This document shows, in pieces, positions 9,250-17,579 of a stretch of DNA of 64,000 nucleotides (its first letter is position 1; each line of letters starts with the position of its first letter). The notes under the pieces were generated by a model, which did not search any database, was not told where the DNA came from, and saw only the letters and a list, made by a program, of their open reading frames with translations. The translations under genes were made by a program, and so were the position numbers. The DNA is taken from the NCBI GenBank assembly GCA_002337085.1, contig DDFH01000006.1, positions 91,098 through 155,097 of the forward strand. Direction: 5' to 3'. This stretch comes from Hyphomonadaceae bacterium UBA1933. GTDB lineage: Bacteria > Pseudomonadota > Alphaproteobacteria > Caulobacterales > Aquidulcibacteraceae.

Positions 9250-9268
9250 TTTGCAAAAAAATTGCAAC
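9250..9268. promoter_or_regulatory. Candidate TTTGCAAA-type operator upstream of the suc operon
   Basis: TTTGCAAA at 9250-9257 is followed after three A residues by ATTGCAAC (9261-9268). Each contains the self-complementary hexamer TTGCAA. Regulators of the PccR/RamB type in alphaproteobacteria and actinobacteria use paired TTTGCAAA-like sites near acyl-CoA metabolism genes. The spacing here is one base short of the TTTGCAAA-N4-TTTGCAAA form, so the match is only suggestive. The rest of the 9076-9367 spacer shows no gene. Confidence 0.35.
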
Positions 9269-9367
9269 AACTGCCTAATGCGCAAAGCGAAACTTTATTT
9301 TTGCCCATTATCATGTCAAAAAGACAAACGAAACAACACAAATACCTTATTTATATCGGGGTTTTTA

Positions 9368-10132
9368 TTGCGATTTTTAAAAGTTAAAAGTATTTCACTT
9401 AAAAGCAGCATTGCGCAATATTTATTGGTTGGGCTGGCAATCGTTATGCTACTTGTGTTTTCGGGCGCATTTGGGACATCTTATTTCCCGCTTATGAAGC
9501 GAATTGCCTATTGGTTCATTTCAATTACACTTGGCTATATTATTGCAATTTTGGTTGGCTTTGCCCTTGATAAAGTTAAGCTCCTTTTCAACCGCCCACT
9601 TGCATACCATATCATTTACATTGTGATTATAACGCTTTTAATTGATGCCTGCATAAGCCTTTCTACATCATATTTTACGCGAAAAGAATTTGATTTTGAT
9701 AATTATATTTATCTTTTAATTCCAGTTTTTACTGTTTCGCTTTTTATTACCATTATCCATGTTTTGCTTTATCAAAAACCTATGCAAAGCCATGGCACAG
9801 ATATTAAAACCAATAAAAGACCTGAAATCTACAATCGCTTTGAGCCGAAATTTCGTAATGCTGAAATTTACGCTATAAAGTCTGAAGATCATTATTTGCG
9901 TTTTTATACTTCAGGTGGGGAATTTTTGTTATTATTGCGCCTTTATGATGCCATAAAAGAATTAGAAGGTATTGAGGGTACGCAATGCCACCGCTCTTGG
10001 TGGATTGCAAAAGCGGCAGTTGAAAAAACCGAAAACGAGTATGGCAAAAAATATTTTGCACTTAAAAACCAGATAAAAGCCCCCATCAGTCGTAGCTTTG
10101 TAAAAAGCCTAAAGGACATGAACTGGTTTTAA
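9368..10132 (+). CDS. Membrane-anchored LytTR-family DNA-binding regulator
   Basis: Predicted transcription factor tethered to the inner membrane. From the chosen TTG start the protein has 254 residues: four hydrophobic segments in the first about 140 (for example YLLVGLAIVMLLVFSGAFG and LLIPVFTVSLFITIIHVLL) and a C-terminal LytTR domain (about 158-254) with EIYAIKSEDHYLRFYT and CHRSWWIAKAAVEK. The frame stays open to 9074, inside the sucC 5' end, but the extra residues look non-coding. TTG at 9368 has GGGG six bases upstream; an ATG at 9278 is the alternative. The ligand and target genes are unknown. It is divergent to sucC, so a link to that promoter is possible but not shown. Confidence 0.75.
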   Translation: MRFLKVKSISLKSSIAQYLLVGLAIVMLLVFSGAFGTSYFPLMKRIAYWFISITLGYIIAILVGFALDKVKLLFNRPLAYHIIYIVIITLLIDACISLSTSYFTRKEFDFDNYIYLLIPVFTVSLFITIIHVLLYQKPMQSHGTDIKTNKRPEIYNRFEPKFRNAEIYAIKSEDHYLRFYTSGGEFLLLLRLYDAIKELEGIEGTQCHRSWWIAKAAVEKTENEYGKKYFALKNQIKAPISRSFVKSLKDMNWF

Positions 10133-10185
10133 TTTGCCAAAATCTGTTTTGATGGCACAATATGTTGCAACCAATGGAGAGTAAA

Positions 10186-10677
10186 ATGAGAATAATCCCT
10201 GCTTTGGCAACAATCGCGTTTACATGCGGTTCTTTTAATATTGCGCTTGCTGCACCTGCTGCGGAAAGCAATGAAATAAAAGCAAAATATAATTTCACCT
10301 ATTCCAAAGACATGCAAAAAAAAATTGATGACCGCTATGGTAATCGTGAAAAAGAAACTTTGGAAGATTTAATCATCAAGGAAACCTATCCCCTTGTCGG
10401 CAAAGATGCGGCAAAGATTGATGTTGAAATTATTGATGCAACCGCAAACCGACCAACCTTTGACGAAATGAGCAAAGTTGGCGGCCTTTCCTTCCAAAGC
10501 TTTGGTATTGGCGGGGCAAATCTTAAAGGCACGCTTTATGACAATAGCGGAAAGGTAATTAAAACCGTTGATTACCAATATTATTCAACCATGGATCCAA
10601 TGACCAAATATAAATGGACATGGGACGATGCCGAATATGCCTTTGAAAATTTTGCTAAAAAGCTAGCGGACAAATAA
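10186..10677 (+). CDS. Small secreted protein of unknown function
   Basis: A 163-residue protein starting at an ATG with GGAGA five bases upstream. The frame is open further up, to 10162, without such a site. Residues 1-23 form a signal peptide (IIPALATIAFTCGSFNIALA) with a likely cleavage after ALA-AP, so it should be periplasmic. The mature part is charged, without transmembrane segments or cysteines, and includes the motif DPMTKYKWTWDDAEYAFENF at the C terminus. I do not recognise the family. It lies between the LytTR regulator and the copper-type TonB receptor, 53 bases after the former, so co-expression with the regulator is possible. Confidence 0.7.
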   Translation: MRIIPALATIAFTCGSFNIALAAPAAESNEIKAKYNFTYSKDMQKKIDDRYGNREKETLEDLIIKETYPLVGKDAAKIDVEIIDATANRPTFDEMSKVGGLSFQSFGIGGANLKGTLYDNSGKVIKTVDYQYYSTMDPMTKYKWTWDDAEYAFENFAKKLADK

Positions 10678-10769
10678 TAAACCGCCAAAGCAACAAAGCA
10701 TATTGTCGCATTTAAAGACACTATAAACAAAGGATTTACCGAAATTATAAGATCATTATAATTAGCGAG

Positions 10770-10786
10770 TTGGACAAAATGTCCAA
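10770..10786. promoter_or_regulatory. Perfect palindromic operator TTGGACA-AAA-TGTCCAA
   Basis: A perfect 7-3-7 inverted repeat 69 bases before the TonB-receptor start codon. Position and symmetry fit a dimeric repressor or activator site, possibly one that senses copper given the downstream gene. The regulator is not identified. Confidence 0.6.
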
Positions 10787-10793
10787 TTTAATG

Positions 10794-10851
10794 CCCCACC
10801 CAGAAGATTAAAGCACCCATTAAATCTAGTTATTGGGTCATTCTGGAGGGG
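10794..10851 (+). promoter_or_regulatory. Folded leader that can mask the ribosome site of the TonB receptor
   Basis: CCCC (10794-10797) can pair with GGGG (10848-10851) and CCAGAA (10800-10805) with TTCTGG (10841-10846). An inner helix ACCCA (10815-10819) with TGGGT (10834-10838) is also possible. The 3' arm is the Shine-Dalgarno GGAGGGG, so the fold would hide it. An alternative pairing AGATT/AATCT exists inside. Regulation of translation is inferred from the pairing only. Confidence 0.45.
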
Positions 10852-10855
10852 AATT

Positions 10856-12907
10856 ATGAAATCCAAACTTTTATATAGTGTTTCGTTTGCGCTAATGCTT
10901 TTGCCTAACCTAAGCTTTGCAGACGATTTAGCAAATACAGACAAAGAAACAACTGTGGTTGTGGTCACCGCATCAAAGCCGATTCTACCAACTCTTAATG
11001 TGGTTGCAGGTAATCCGATTGAAAATGATGGCGCGCGTGATGCTGGTGCATTGATTGAAAATCAAAAAGGCGTTGCAATTATTCGCCACGGCGCACAAAC
11101 TGGTTTGATACAGCTTCGCGGCCTTTCACAGGATCGTGTAAAGGTTCGTATTGATGGTGTAGAAATTGTTCCTGCCTGTCCAAACCATATGGATCCGCCA
11201 TTCCATTATGTCGGCACAAATGACATTGGCGCAATTTCGATTGCCAATGGTATTGCATCAATTGCAGATAGTGGTGATTCCATCGCCGGAACTATTACCG
11301 TTAATACCAAATCACCTGAATTTGCCTCTGGCGATAAAGAAGAATTATCAGGCGATTTAAGCTTTAATTATTCTGATGCCAATCGCGGCACAAATGGCGA
11401 CCTTGGCCTTAATCTTGGTTTTGCAAAGGCGGCATTCCGTCTTTCTGGCGGGTTTCAAAATGGTGGCGACCTTGAATATAAAGGTGGTACAGCAAGCGTA
11501 ACTGGCTATAAAATGAACCATTATAAGTTTGAAGGCGAGTTTTTAACACCAATCGGTCAAATCGGTTTCGGTGCAGGGGGTGATGATTCCCGCAATGTTG
11601 GCACACCTGCCCTTGCAATGGATATGGTTTATGATCATGCCGAAACTTATCGTATTGGTTTAATCGGCGACTATTCATTTGGTAAACTTACCGCCCGTAT
11701 TTTCCACAATGACATTGATCATATTATGGATAATTACGGAATGCGTACCTATAATACTACTAGCCGCATGAACGCGCCGGCAACCAGCACAGACAACGGC
11801 TATTTTATAAGCCTTGATATGCCACTTTCTGCCTTCAATCTTAAAGTTGGCTCTGATGGTCATTTGAATGATTTTGATGTTTATATGCAAAACATCGCAA
11901 ACGGCATGATTTCACAATCATTCAATGAGGCATCGCGTGACCGTTATGGGGTTTTTGCTGAAGTTGATGGTAAATTAAACCAACATATGCATGCAAAATT
12001 TGGGGTTCGCTACGACAATATCAAAGCCGACACTCATGACATTACCAAAAGCATGATGTCAGATGCCGCATATCTTCCGGCATTCAACGGCAAAAATCAT
12101 GAACGCACATTTGACAATTACGAGCTAAGCGCAGGCCTAAGATGGCATGTGGTCGATGCACTTGTATTTGAATTTATGGCAGCACAAAAAATGCGCGCAC
12201 CAAGCATTGTTGAACTATATCTTTATAAACCATCTGCAACATACGGCTCTGCTGATGGAAGAAATTATATGGGTAATCAAGATTTGGATTCCGAAACTTC
12301 GCGCCAAATTTCCGCCGATGCCTATATTACACTTGGCAATTTAAAACTAAACCCAAGTGTATTCTATAATAAAGTAAGTGATTATATTCAGGGTGTTGCC
12401 ATGACGGCCACACCTGGCGCAACACTTAAATTCCAAAATATTGACGCCGAAATTTATGGTGCTGAATTTTCTGCTGATTATGCCTTAAATGATAATTGGG
12501 CTTTATTTGGTGCGGCGTCATATGTTCATGGCGAAGATACAACCCATAATGACAATCTTTATCGCCTTTCACCACTTCGTGGGATTGCAGGGGTAAAATA
12601 TGACAGCAACCATATAGAAGCGATGCTGGAAACCAAAATGGTCGCCAAACAAGACAAGGTTTCGGCATATAATGGCGAACAAATTACCCCATCTTATACT
12701 TTGGTGAATCTGCGCGGTCGTTTAAAATTAAATGAAACTGCGGGGCTAAACTTTGGTGTCGAAAACGTGTTTGACAAATTCTATTATGACCATCTGTCTG
12801 GCATCAACCGCGTTAATGACGCGGCATTGGGTGGCAATGTTGCAATCGGGCAAAAACTCCCGGGTGCAGGTCGCACATTCTATATGGGCGTAAATTACAA
12901 ATTTTAA
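10856..12907 (+). CDS. TonB-dependent copper receptor, OprC/NosA family
   Basis: Outer-membrane receptor of 683 residues. A signal peptide (MKSKLLYSVSFALMLLPNLS, cleavage near FA-DD) precedes a plug domain (about 45-155), and a 22-strand barrel ends in aromatic Phe (GVNYKF). The diagnostic copper motif CxxxM is present as C108-P-N-H-M112 followed by DPP, and the second HxM motif is H289-I-M291 in HIMDNYGMR. These match the copper-binding residues described for Pseudomonas OprC, so the substrate is inferred to be copper. The start has GGAGGGG upstream. The promoter carries a perfect palindrome and a leader hairpin; a terminator follows. It may supply copper for respiratory enzymes. Confidence 0.9.
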   Translation: MKSKLLYSVSFALMLLPNLSFADDLANTDKETTVVVVTASKPILPTLNVVAGNPIENDGARDAGALIENQKGVAIIRHGAQTGLIQLRGLSQDRVKVRIDGVEIVPACPNHMDPPFHYVGTNDIGAISIANGIASIADSGDSIAGTITVNTKSPEFASGDKEELSGDLSFNYSDANRGTNGDLGLNLGFAKAAFRLSGGFQNGGDLEYKGGTASVTGYKMNHYKFEGEFLTPIGQIGFGAGGDDSRNVGTPALAMDMVYDHAETYRIGLIGDYSFGKLTARIFHNDIDHIMDNYGMRTYNTTSRMNAPATSTDNGYFISLDMPLSAFNLKVGSDGHLNDFDVYMQNIANGMISQSFNEASRDRYGVFAEVDGKLNQHMHAKFGVRYDNIKADTHDITKSMMSDAAYLPAFNGKNHERTFDNYELSAGLRWHVVDALVFEFMAAQKMRAPSIVELYLYKPSATYGSADGRNYMGNQDLDSETSRQISADAYITLGNLKLNPSVFYNKVSDYIQGVAMTATPGATLKFQNIDAEIYGAEFSADYALNDNWALFGAASYVHGEDTTHNDNLYRLSPLRGIAGVKYDSNHIEAMLETKMVAKQDKVSAYNGEQITPSYTLVNLRGRLKLNETAGLNFGVENVFDKFYYDHLSGINRVNDAALGGNVAIGQKLPGAGRTFYMGVNYKF

Positions 12908-12930
12908 TTAGTTTCCCCTGCTAAAAGTAA

Positions 12931-12968
12931 GGACCTCGTGCGAAATGTGCGGGGTCTTTCTTTTTTCC
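12931..12968 (+). terminator. Terminator after the copper receptor
   Basis: GACCTCG (12932-12938) pairs with CGGGGTC (12950-12956), allowing one G-T pair, and is followed by TTCTTTTTT. It is a typical intrinsic terminator 27 bases after the stop codon. Confidence 0.8.
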
Positions 12969-13036
12969 TGCAGATTGTGCATAAATTTTTTTGCAATAGC
13001 CATTAATTGGCACTATATGGCTCTTGAGGTATCAAA

Positions 13037-13888
13037 ATGTCAGAAGCAAATAAAATAGTGAAAATCGGTGAAGGTACGGCGCAAATTGCGGTTGGTAATG
13101 ACCTTCCTATAAGTTTCATCTGTGGCCCATGCCAAATGGAAAGCCGTGAACATGCGCTTGAAACCGCACAATTTTTAAAAGAAATGTTCGCAAAAATCGG
13201 CGCTGACTTCATTTATAAAACCAGCTTTGACAAGGCGAACCGCTCATCAATCGGTGGCAAACGTGGCCTTGGCCTTGAAAAATCACTTGAAGTTTTTGAT
13301 GAAATTCGTGAAAAACTTGGTCTTTTGACAATAACCGACATTCATAATGAAGAGCAATGCAAAATCGTTGCCCCGCATGTTGATGTTATGCAAATTCCAG
13401 CATTTCTTTGTCGCCAGACAGATTTATTAGTTGCGGCGGCAAAAACTGGAAAAACTATTAATGTTAAAAAGGGTCAGTTCCTTGCCCCTTGGGATATGGC
13501 GAATGTTGTAAAAAAAATCACCGATAGCGGCAACCCAAATGTTTTGGTTACCGAACGTGGCGTAAGCTTTGGCTATAACACACTTGTGACTGATTTCCGT
13601 TCATTGCCAATCATGGGTAAAATCGGCGCTCCTGTGGTATTTGATGCAACCCATAGCGTTCAACAACCTGGCGGCAAAGGCGATTCATCGGGTGGTGACC
13701 GCACAATGGTTCCATATCTTGCACGCGCGGCGGCAGCGGTTGGGGTGGCAATGATTTTCATTGAATCGCATCCAGATCCTGATAATGCGCCATCTGACGG
13801 GCCAAATATGGTTCGCTTTGATGAGCTTGAAGAATTGGTGCAATCAATTCGCGCCCATGACAAACTTACCAAATCTATGATTAAATAA
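13037..13888 (+). CDS. kdsA: 3-deoxy-8-phosphooctulonate synthase
   Basis: Condenses phosphoenolpyruvate with arabinose 5-phosphate to KDO-8-phosphate for lipopolysaccharide inner core. The 283 residues form the DAHP-synthase-type TIM barrel, with FICGPCQMESREHALE near the N terminus, YKTSFDKANRSS for substrate binding, GQFLAPWDM and FDATHSVQQPGG. Cys in CGPCQMES suggests the metal-dependent class is possible. GAGG lies upstream of the ATG. It is followed after 9 bases by leuD, an unusual partner, so the two probably share a transcript. Confidence 0.95.
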   Translation: MSEANKIVKIGEGTAQIAVGNDLPISFICGPCQMESREHALETAQFLKEMFAKIGADFIYKTSFDKANRSSIGGKRGLGLEKSLEVFDEIREKLGLLTITDIHNEEQCKIVAPHVDVMQIPAFLCRQTDLLVAAAKTGKTINVKKGQFLAPWDMANVVKKITDSGNPNVLVTERGVSFGYNTLVTDFRSLPIMGKIGAPVVFDATHSVQQPGGKGDSSGGDRTMVPYLARAAAAVGVAMIFIESHPDPDNAPSDGPNMVRFDELEELVQSIRAHDKLTKSMIK

Positions 13889-13897
13889 GAGACAAAA

Positions 13898-14500
13898 ATG
13901 GAAGCCTTTACCCATCTTTCAACCCATGCTGCGCCGCTTAATTTGGCGAATATTGATACCGACCAGATTATTCCAAAACAATTCCTTACCACTATTGAAC
14001 GTAAGGGTTTGGGGAATGGCTTGTTTTATGATTTTCGCTTTGATGAAAACGGCAATCCAAAGCCTGATTTCGTCCTTAATCAAGAGCGCTATAAAGGCAC
14101 TAAAATGATTGTTGCGGGCGATAATTTTGGTTGCGGATCTTCGCGTGAACACGCACCATGGGCACTGTTGGATTTTGGTATTCGTTGCGTTATCGCACCG
14201 TCTTTTGCCGATATTTTTTATAATAATTGCTTTAAAAATGGAATTTTGCCAATCAAATTGCCGCAAGCACAAGTTGATGAATTAATGCAAGATGCCAAGG
14301 GGCATAATTTCCGCTTTGACGTTGACTTGGAAACCCAAACCGTTACTGCGCCAACTGGAAAAGAATATCATTTTGAAATTGAGCCAAGCATGAAGCGCGC
14401 GCTTTTATTGGGTCTTGACGATATTGCCGATAGCCTTACCCACAAAGCTGAAATCGAAAGCTATCAAGCAAAACGTAAAACACTTACACCTTGGTTATAA
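13898..14500 (+). CDS. leuD: 3-isopropylmalate dehydratase small subunit
   Basis: Small subunit of isopropylmalate isomerase in leucine synthesis; it works with LeuC, which is not in the window. The 200-residue protein has the aconitase swivel fold with ANIDTDQIIPKQFL at the N terminus and the signature FGCGSSREHAPWAL. Length is standard. It follows kdsA by 9 bases and its stop lies 6 bases from the convergent Kef antiporter gene. Confidence 0.96.
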   Translation: MEAFTHLSTHAAPLNLANIDTDQIIPKQFLTTIERKGLGNGLFYDFRFDENGNPKPDFVLNQERYKGTKMIVAGDNFGCGSSREHAPWALLDFGIRCVIAPSFADIFYNNCFKNGILPIKLPQAQVDELMQDAKGHNFRFDVDLETQTVTAPTGKEYHFEIEPSMKRALLLGLDDIADSLTHKAEIESYQAKRKTLTPWL

Positions 14501-14506
14501 TTTGAA

Positions 14507-16312
14507 TTAGCCTTCGCGGCTGTCTTTTATTCTTCGCATACGTTGTGATGGTGTGGCGGAAGTGGCCACTTCCAAAATCTCATCACGTAATTCGGCACGT
14601 TTTGTATGAATTGCCACCAAAATATGTGCCATTGGGACGCCGGCCTCAACCATGATTGATTCAGCAAGTTGCAAACTTGATTCCAAGGTTGCAGGAACCG
14701 CTTCATTTACACCTAATTCATAAAGCTTGCGGGCATGTTGCGTATCACGCGCCCGGGCTACAATTGGAATATCTGGGCGTATTTTGCGAATGGCATTAAC
14801 AATTATAACCGTACTATGATAATTCTGAATTGAAATAACCACCGCCTTGGCGCGATCAATTGCACAGGCATGAAGGAATTCAGGGCGCGAAACATCGCCA
14901 TAATAAGCACGTATTCCATTGTCCCGTGCCTGTGTCACCATATTAATATCAATATCGGTGGCAATATAACTAACTTTTTGCGCCCGCAAGAGATTTGATA
15001 TCAACTCACCGGAGCGTCCAAGCCCCGCAACAATCACATGCCCATCTTCACCAAGTGTCTCACTAGAAGCTTTTTCGATTTCGCCATCTGGGCTTTTTGG
15101 TTTTGGTTTAATTGCCTCCAAAATCTCGGAAAGAACGGGAACAATACACATTGATAACGCCGCCACCGTAAGCGCAAAATCACTAGAACGCGGGCCAACA
15201 ATATAATAAGTCTTTGCGATACTAATTAGAACAAACGCAAATTCCCCAGCACCACCAAGCAAAAGACCAGCATAAATCGCATTTCGGGTTTTTAACCCCA
15301 TATATGGGCCAATTGCCGCAATAATTGCCGCCTTTACACCAATTAAAAGTAACGCAGAACCAATAGTTAAAAACGGCGATTCAATAACTTTTGCGACATT
15401 CACCCCCATGCCGACAGAAACCAAGAATACCCCAAGCAATAGCCCCTTAAAGGGTTGGATTGTTGCCTCAACCTCTCGTCGATACTCGGTTTCGGCAAGT
15501 AATAACCCTGCCAAAAACGCGCCCAATGTCATTGAAAGCCCGGCCGCAGATGTCGCAAGGCCAGTTAGGATAACCACCAGAATACTTGCTGCCATAAAAA
15601 CTTCGGTGCTTTCGATCGCCGATGCCATTTTGAATATCGGGCGCAAAAGAATTCGACCAATAAAAATCACCGCAACAATTGCAACAGTTGAGATTGCCAA
15701 CGCCTTAATTAATGGAAAAAAGCCAAGGCCTAATTTGGTTGGTGCCAAAAATGGTAGTGCAAACATCAATGGAATTACGATAATATCCTGAAACAGCAAA
15801 ATACCAAAACCGGCGCGCCCTTCGGGGGTATTAAGTCGCTTTTTATCCGATAAGACCTGCATCACAATTGCGGTCGAAGACATTGAAAGCGCAACACCCA
15901 AAATTGCCGATGCAGTTGCAGAAACCCCAAAAACTTGCCACGAAATTAAAAATATCCCCAAAGCACAGCCAAAAACTTGCAATCCGCCCAAGGTGAAAAT
16001 TAATTTGCGCATTTTTTTCAAACGCTCAAACGACAATTCAAGCCCAATGGCAAACAGCAAGAACATAACCCCCAATTCCGCCATTGTGTGAATTGTATTC
16101 GGGTCTTTGATAGTTAATGGCGCCAAAAAAGGATAATCTTTTGAATAAGAGCCAAGGCCATATGGCCCAAGCATAATTCCGCACAAAATATATCCAATAA
16201 TTGGTGAAATTTTAAAGCGATAGAATAAAGGCACAATAATTGCCGCCGCCGAGAGGATAATCATCACCTCACGCAAGCTGATTGTCGTGGCTATGTGGCT
16301 GGTATGTTCCAT
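14507..16312 (-). CDS. Kef-type monovalent cation:proton antiporter (CPA2) with RCK domain
   Basis: Inner-membrane cation/proton exchanger of 601 residues. About 12-13 hydrophobic segments fill residues 10-390 with CPA2 features (LFAIGLELSFERLKKMRK, GVALSMSSTAIVMQVL, LGAFLAGLLLAETEYR). An RCK-N/TrkA-N domain (about 415-530) carries GHVIVAGLGRSGELI for NAD(H) or a regulatory nucleotide. This is the KefB/KefC-like layout. It starts 1 base after the upstream Rieske gene on the same strand, so the two are translationally coupled. Glutathione-linked control, known for KefB/KefC, is not proven here. Confidence 0.9.
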   Translation of the reverse strand: MEHTSHIATTISLREVMIILSAAAIIVPLFYRFKISPIIGYILCGIMLGPYGLGSYSKDYPFLAPLTIKDPNTIHTMAELGVMFLLFAIGLELSFERLKKMRKLIFTLGGLQVFGCALGIFLISWQVFGVSATASAILGVALSMSSTAIVMQVLSDKKRLNTPEGRAGFGILLFQDIIVIPLMFALPFLAPTKLGLGFFPLIKALAISTVAIVAVIFIGRILLRPIFKMASAIESTEVFMAASILVVILTGLATSAAGLSMTLGAFLAGLLLAETEYRREVEATIQPFKGLLLGVFLVSVGMGVNVAKVIESPFLTIGSALLLIGVKAAIIAAIGPYMGLKTRNAIYAGLLLGGAGEFAFVLISIAKTYYIVGPRSSDFALTVAALSMCIVPVLSEILEAIKPKPKSPDGEIEKASSETLGEDGHVIVAGLGRSGELISNLLRAQKVSYIATDIDINMVTQARDNGIRAYYGDVSRPEFLHACAIDRAKAVVISIQNYHSTVIIVNAIRKIRPDIPIVARARDTQHARKLYELGVNEAVPATLESSLQLAESIMVEAGVPMAHILVAIHTKRAELRDEILEVATSATPSQRMRRIKDSREG

Positions 16313-16313
16313 T

Positions 16314-16667
16314 TTACCTAATTATTATTGTTTCACCTTCAATTACAAGAGGGTATTTCCGCAATGGCTTACCTTTTCCAGGCCCACCCAAAAAAGTGCC
16401 ATCTTTTGCCGAAAACGCCGCACAATGCCCCGAACATATAAGATCTCCGACATCATCAAAAAGCAATTTCCCATCATCATTTTCAAGACGCCATCCGGCA
16501 TGTGAGCAAATATTATGAAACCCATTTATTTGCGAACCTCTGCGGGTAATAATCACTGATATCAGACGGCCCTCAGGATAAATATCGACCACAATTCCCG
16601 CACCATTTGGAATGTCAGAAATTTTTAATTCCTTATACTCAAGTTTAACATTTTGGGGATTATTCAT
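16314..16667 (-). CDS. Rieske [2Fe-2S] ferredoxin-like protein
   Basis: A small soluble 117-residue protein made of one Rieske domain. Cluster ligands are visible as C54-S-H56 (CSHAGW) and C78-S-G-H81 (CSGHCAAF). No signal peptide or membrane segment is seen, so it should be cytoplasmic. The partner is unknown. Its stop codon is 1 base from the start of the Kef antiporter, which suggests a redox-linked role in controlling that antiporter, or electron supply to a nearby oxygenase. The divergent fatty-acid-hydroxylase-family gene at 16713 also needs an electron donor. Confidence 0.85.
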   Translation of the reverse strand: MNNPQNVKLEYKELKISDIPNGAGIVVDIYPEGRLISVIITRRGSQINGFHNICSHAGWRLENDDGKLLFDDVGDLICSGHCAAFSAKDGTFLGGPGKGKPLRKYPLVIEGETIIIR

Positions 16668-16712
16668 TTTGTGTTATTCCTCCCAAACGGATTAAGCGGA
16701 CAAGATGAAAAC

Positions 16713-17579
16713 ATGTCAATAGCGGGTTTTGATAATATTTATAATAACCCAACAGGTTATGCGCTAGTATGGTTATTAATATGTTTGGTTGTTTTTGGAA
16801 GCATTGAAAAGCTATTTCCATATGAACGAACCCAGAAACGAATTCGAAAAGATGCCTATATTGATGCAATATATTGGCTTGCCACGCCTTTTCTTTATTC
16901 TTCAATTGCTTGGATTATGCTGGTTGCGGGTTTTTACATATTATTTACCGGCAATATGGATGCAGCATGGCAATTTTTGAATGACGGTGCAAATTGGGCC
17001 AATAAAACCCCGATTTTTATACAGGCAATATTGGTGCTTATAATAAGTGACTTTTCATTATATTGGACCCACCGCCTATTTCACCATGTAAAACTATGGA
17101 AATTTCATGCAGTGCATCATGGCGCGCAACAAATGGATTTTCTAACCGCCGCCCGCTTTCATCCTATTAATATTATCTTCCATACATTAATTGCCAATTC
17201 AATTTGTTTATGGATTGGGTTTTCACCACTATCAATTGCACTTCTTGCGCCATTCAACACGCTTTATTCGTGTTTTGTACATTCCAATTTAAACCTTAAA
17301 TTCGATGGAATTTTAAAATATATTATGGTGTCGCCCATATATCACCGTTGGCATCACACCGCCCCCGACAAGGGTGGGAATATGAATTTCGCAGCAACAT
17401 TTCCATTTTTGGATTATATTTTCGGCACGTTTTACTTACCAGAAAACCAATTTCCAGACAAAACGGGTATCCATGAAGATTACGTGCCAAAAACATTATT
17501 GGGGCAATTAATTTACCCCTTTATTCCTGAACCCAAGAAGGCAGATATTAAGAACCAAGCCCCAAATAAATATATTTAA
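16713..17579 (+). CDS. Sterol desaturase / fatty acid hydroxylase family membrane protein
   Basis: Di-iron membrane oxygenase family. The 289-residue protein from ATG at 16713 has several hydrophobic segments and the eight-histidine signature: HRLFHH, HAVHHG and HRWHHT, plus another conserved His-containing segment (FVHSNLNLKF). The frame is open to 16653, overlapping the divergent Rieske gene, so the internal MSIAGFDN start is preferred, although its ribosome site is weak. The substrate (sterol, fatty acyl or carotenoid) cannot be told from the sequence. Its last 32 bases overlap the 3' end of the convergent aldehyde dehydrogenase gene. Confidence 0.88.
   Translation: MSIAGFDNIYNNPTGYALVWLLICLVVFGSIEKLFPYERTQKRIRKDAYIDAIYWLATPFLYSSIAWIMLVAGFYILFTGNMDAAWQFLNDGANWANKTPIFIQAILVLIISDFSLYWTHRLFHHVKLWKFHAVHHGAQQMDFLTAARFHPINIIFHTLIANSICLWIGFSPLSIALLAPFNTLYSCFVHSNLNLKFDGILKYIMVSPIYHRWHHTAPDKGGNMNFAATFPFLDYIFGTFYLPENQFPDKTGIHEDYVPKTLLGQLIYPFIPEPKKADIKNQAPNKYI

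Noticed and set aside
9074..9367. N-terminal extension of the LytTR gene
   Set aside because: It overlaps the sucC start, covers the divergent promoter region and looks unlike protein.
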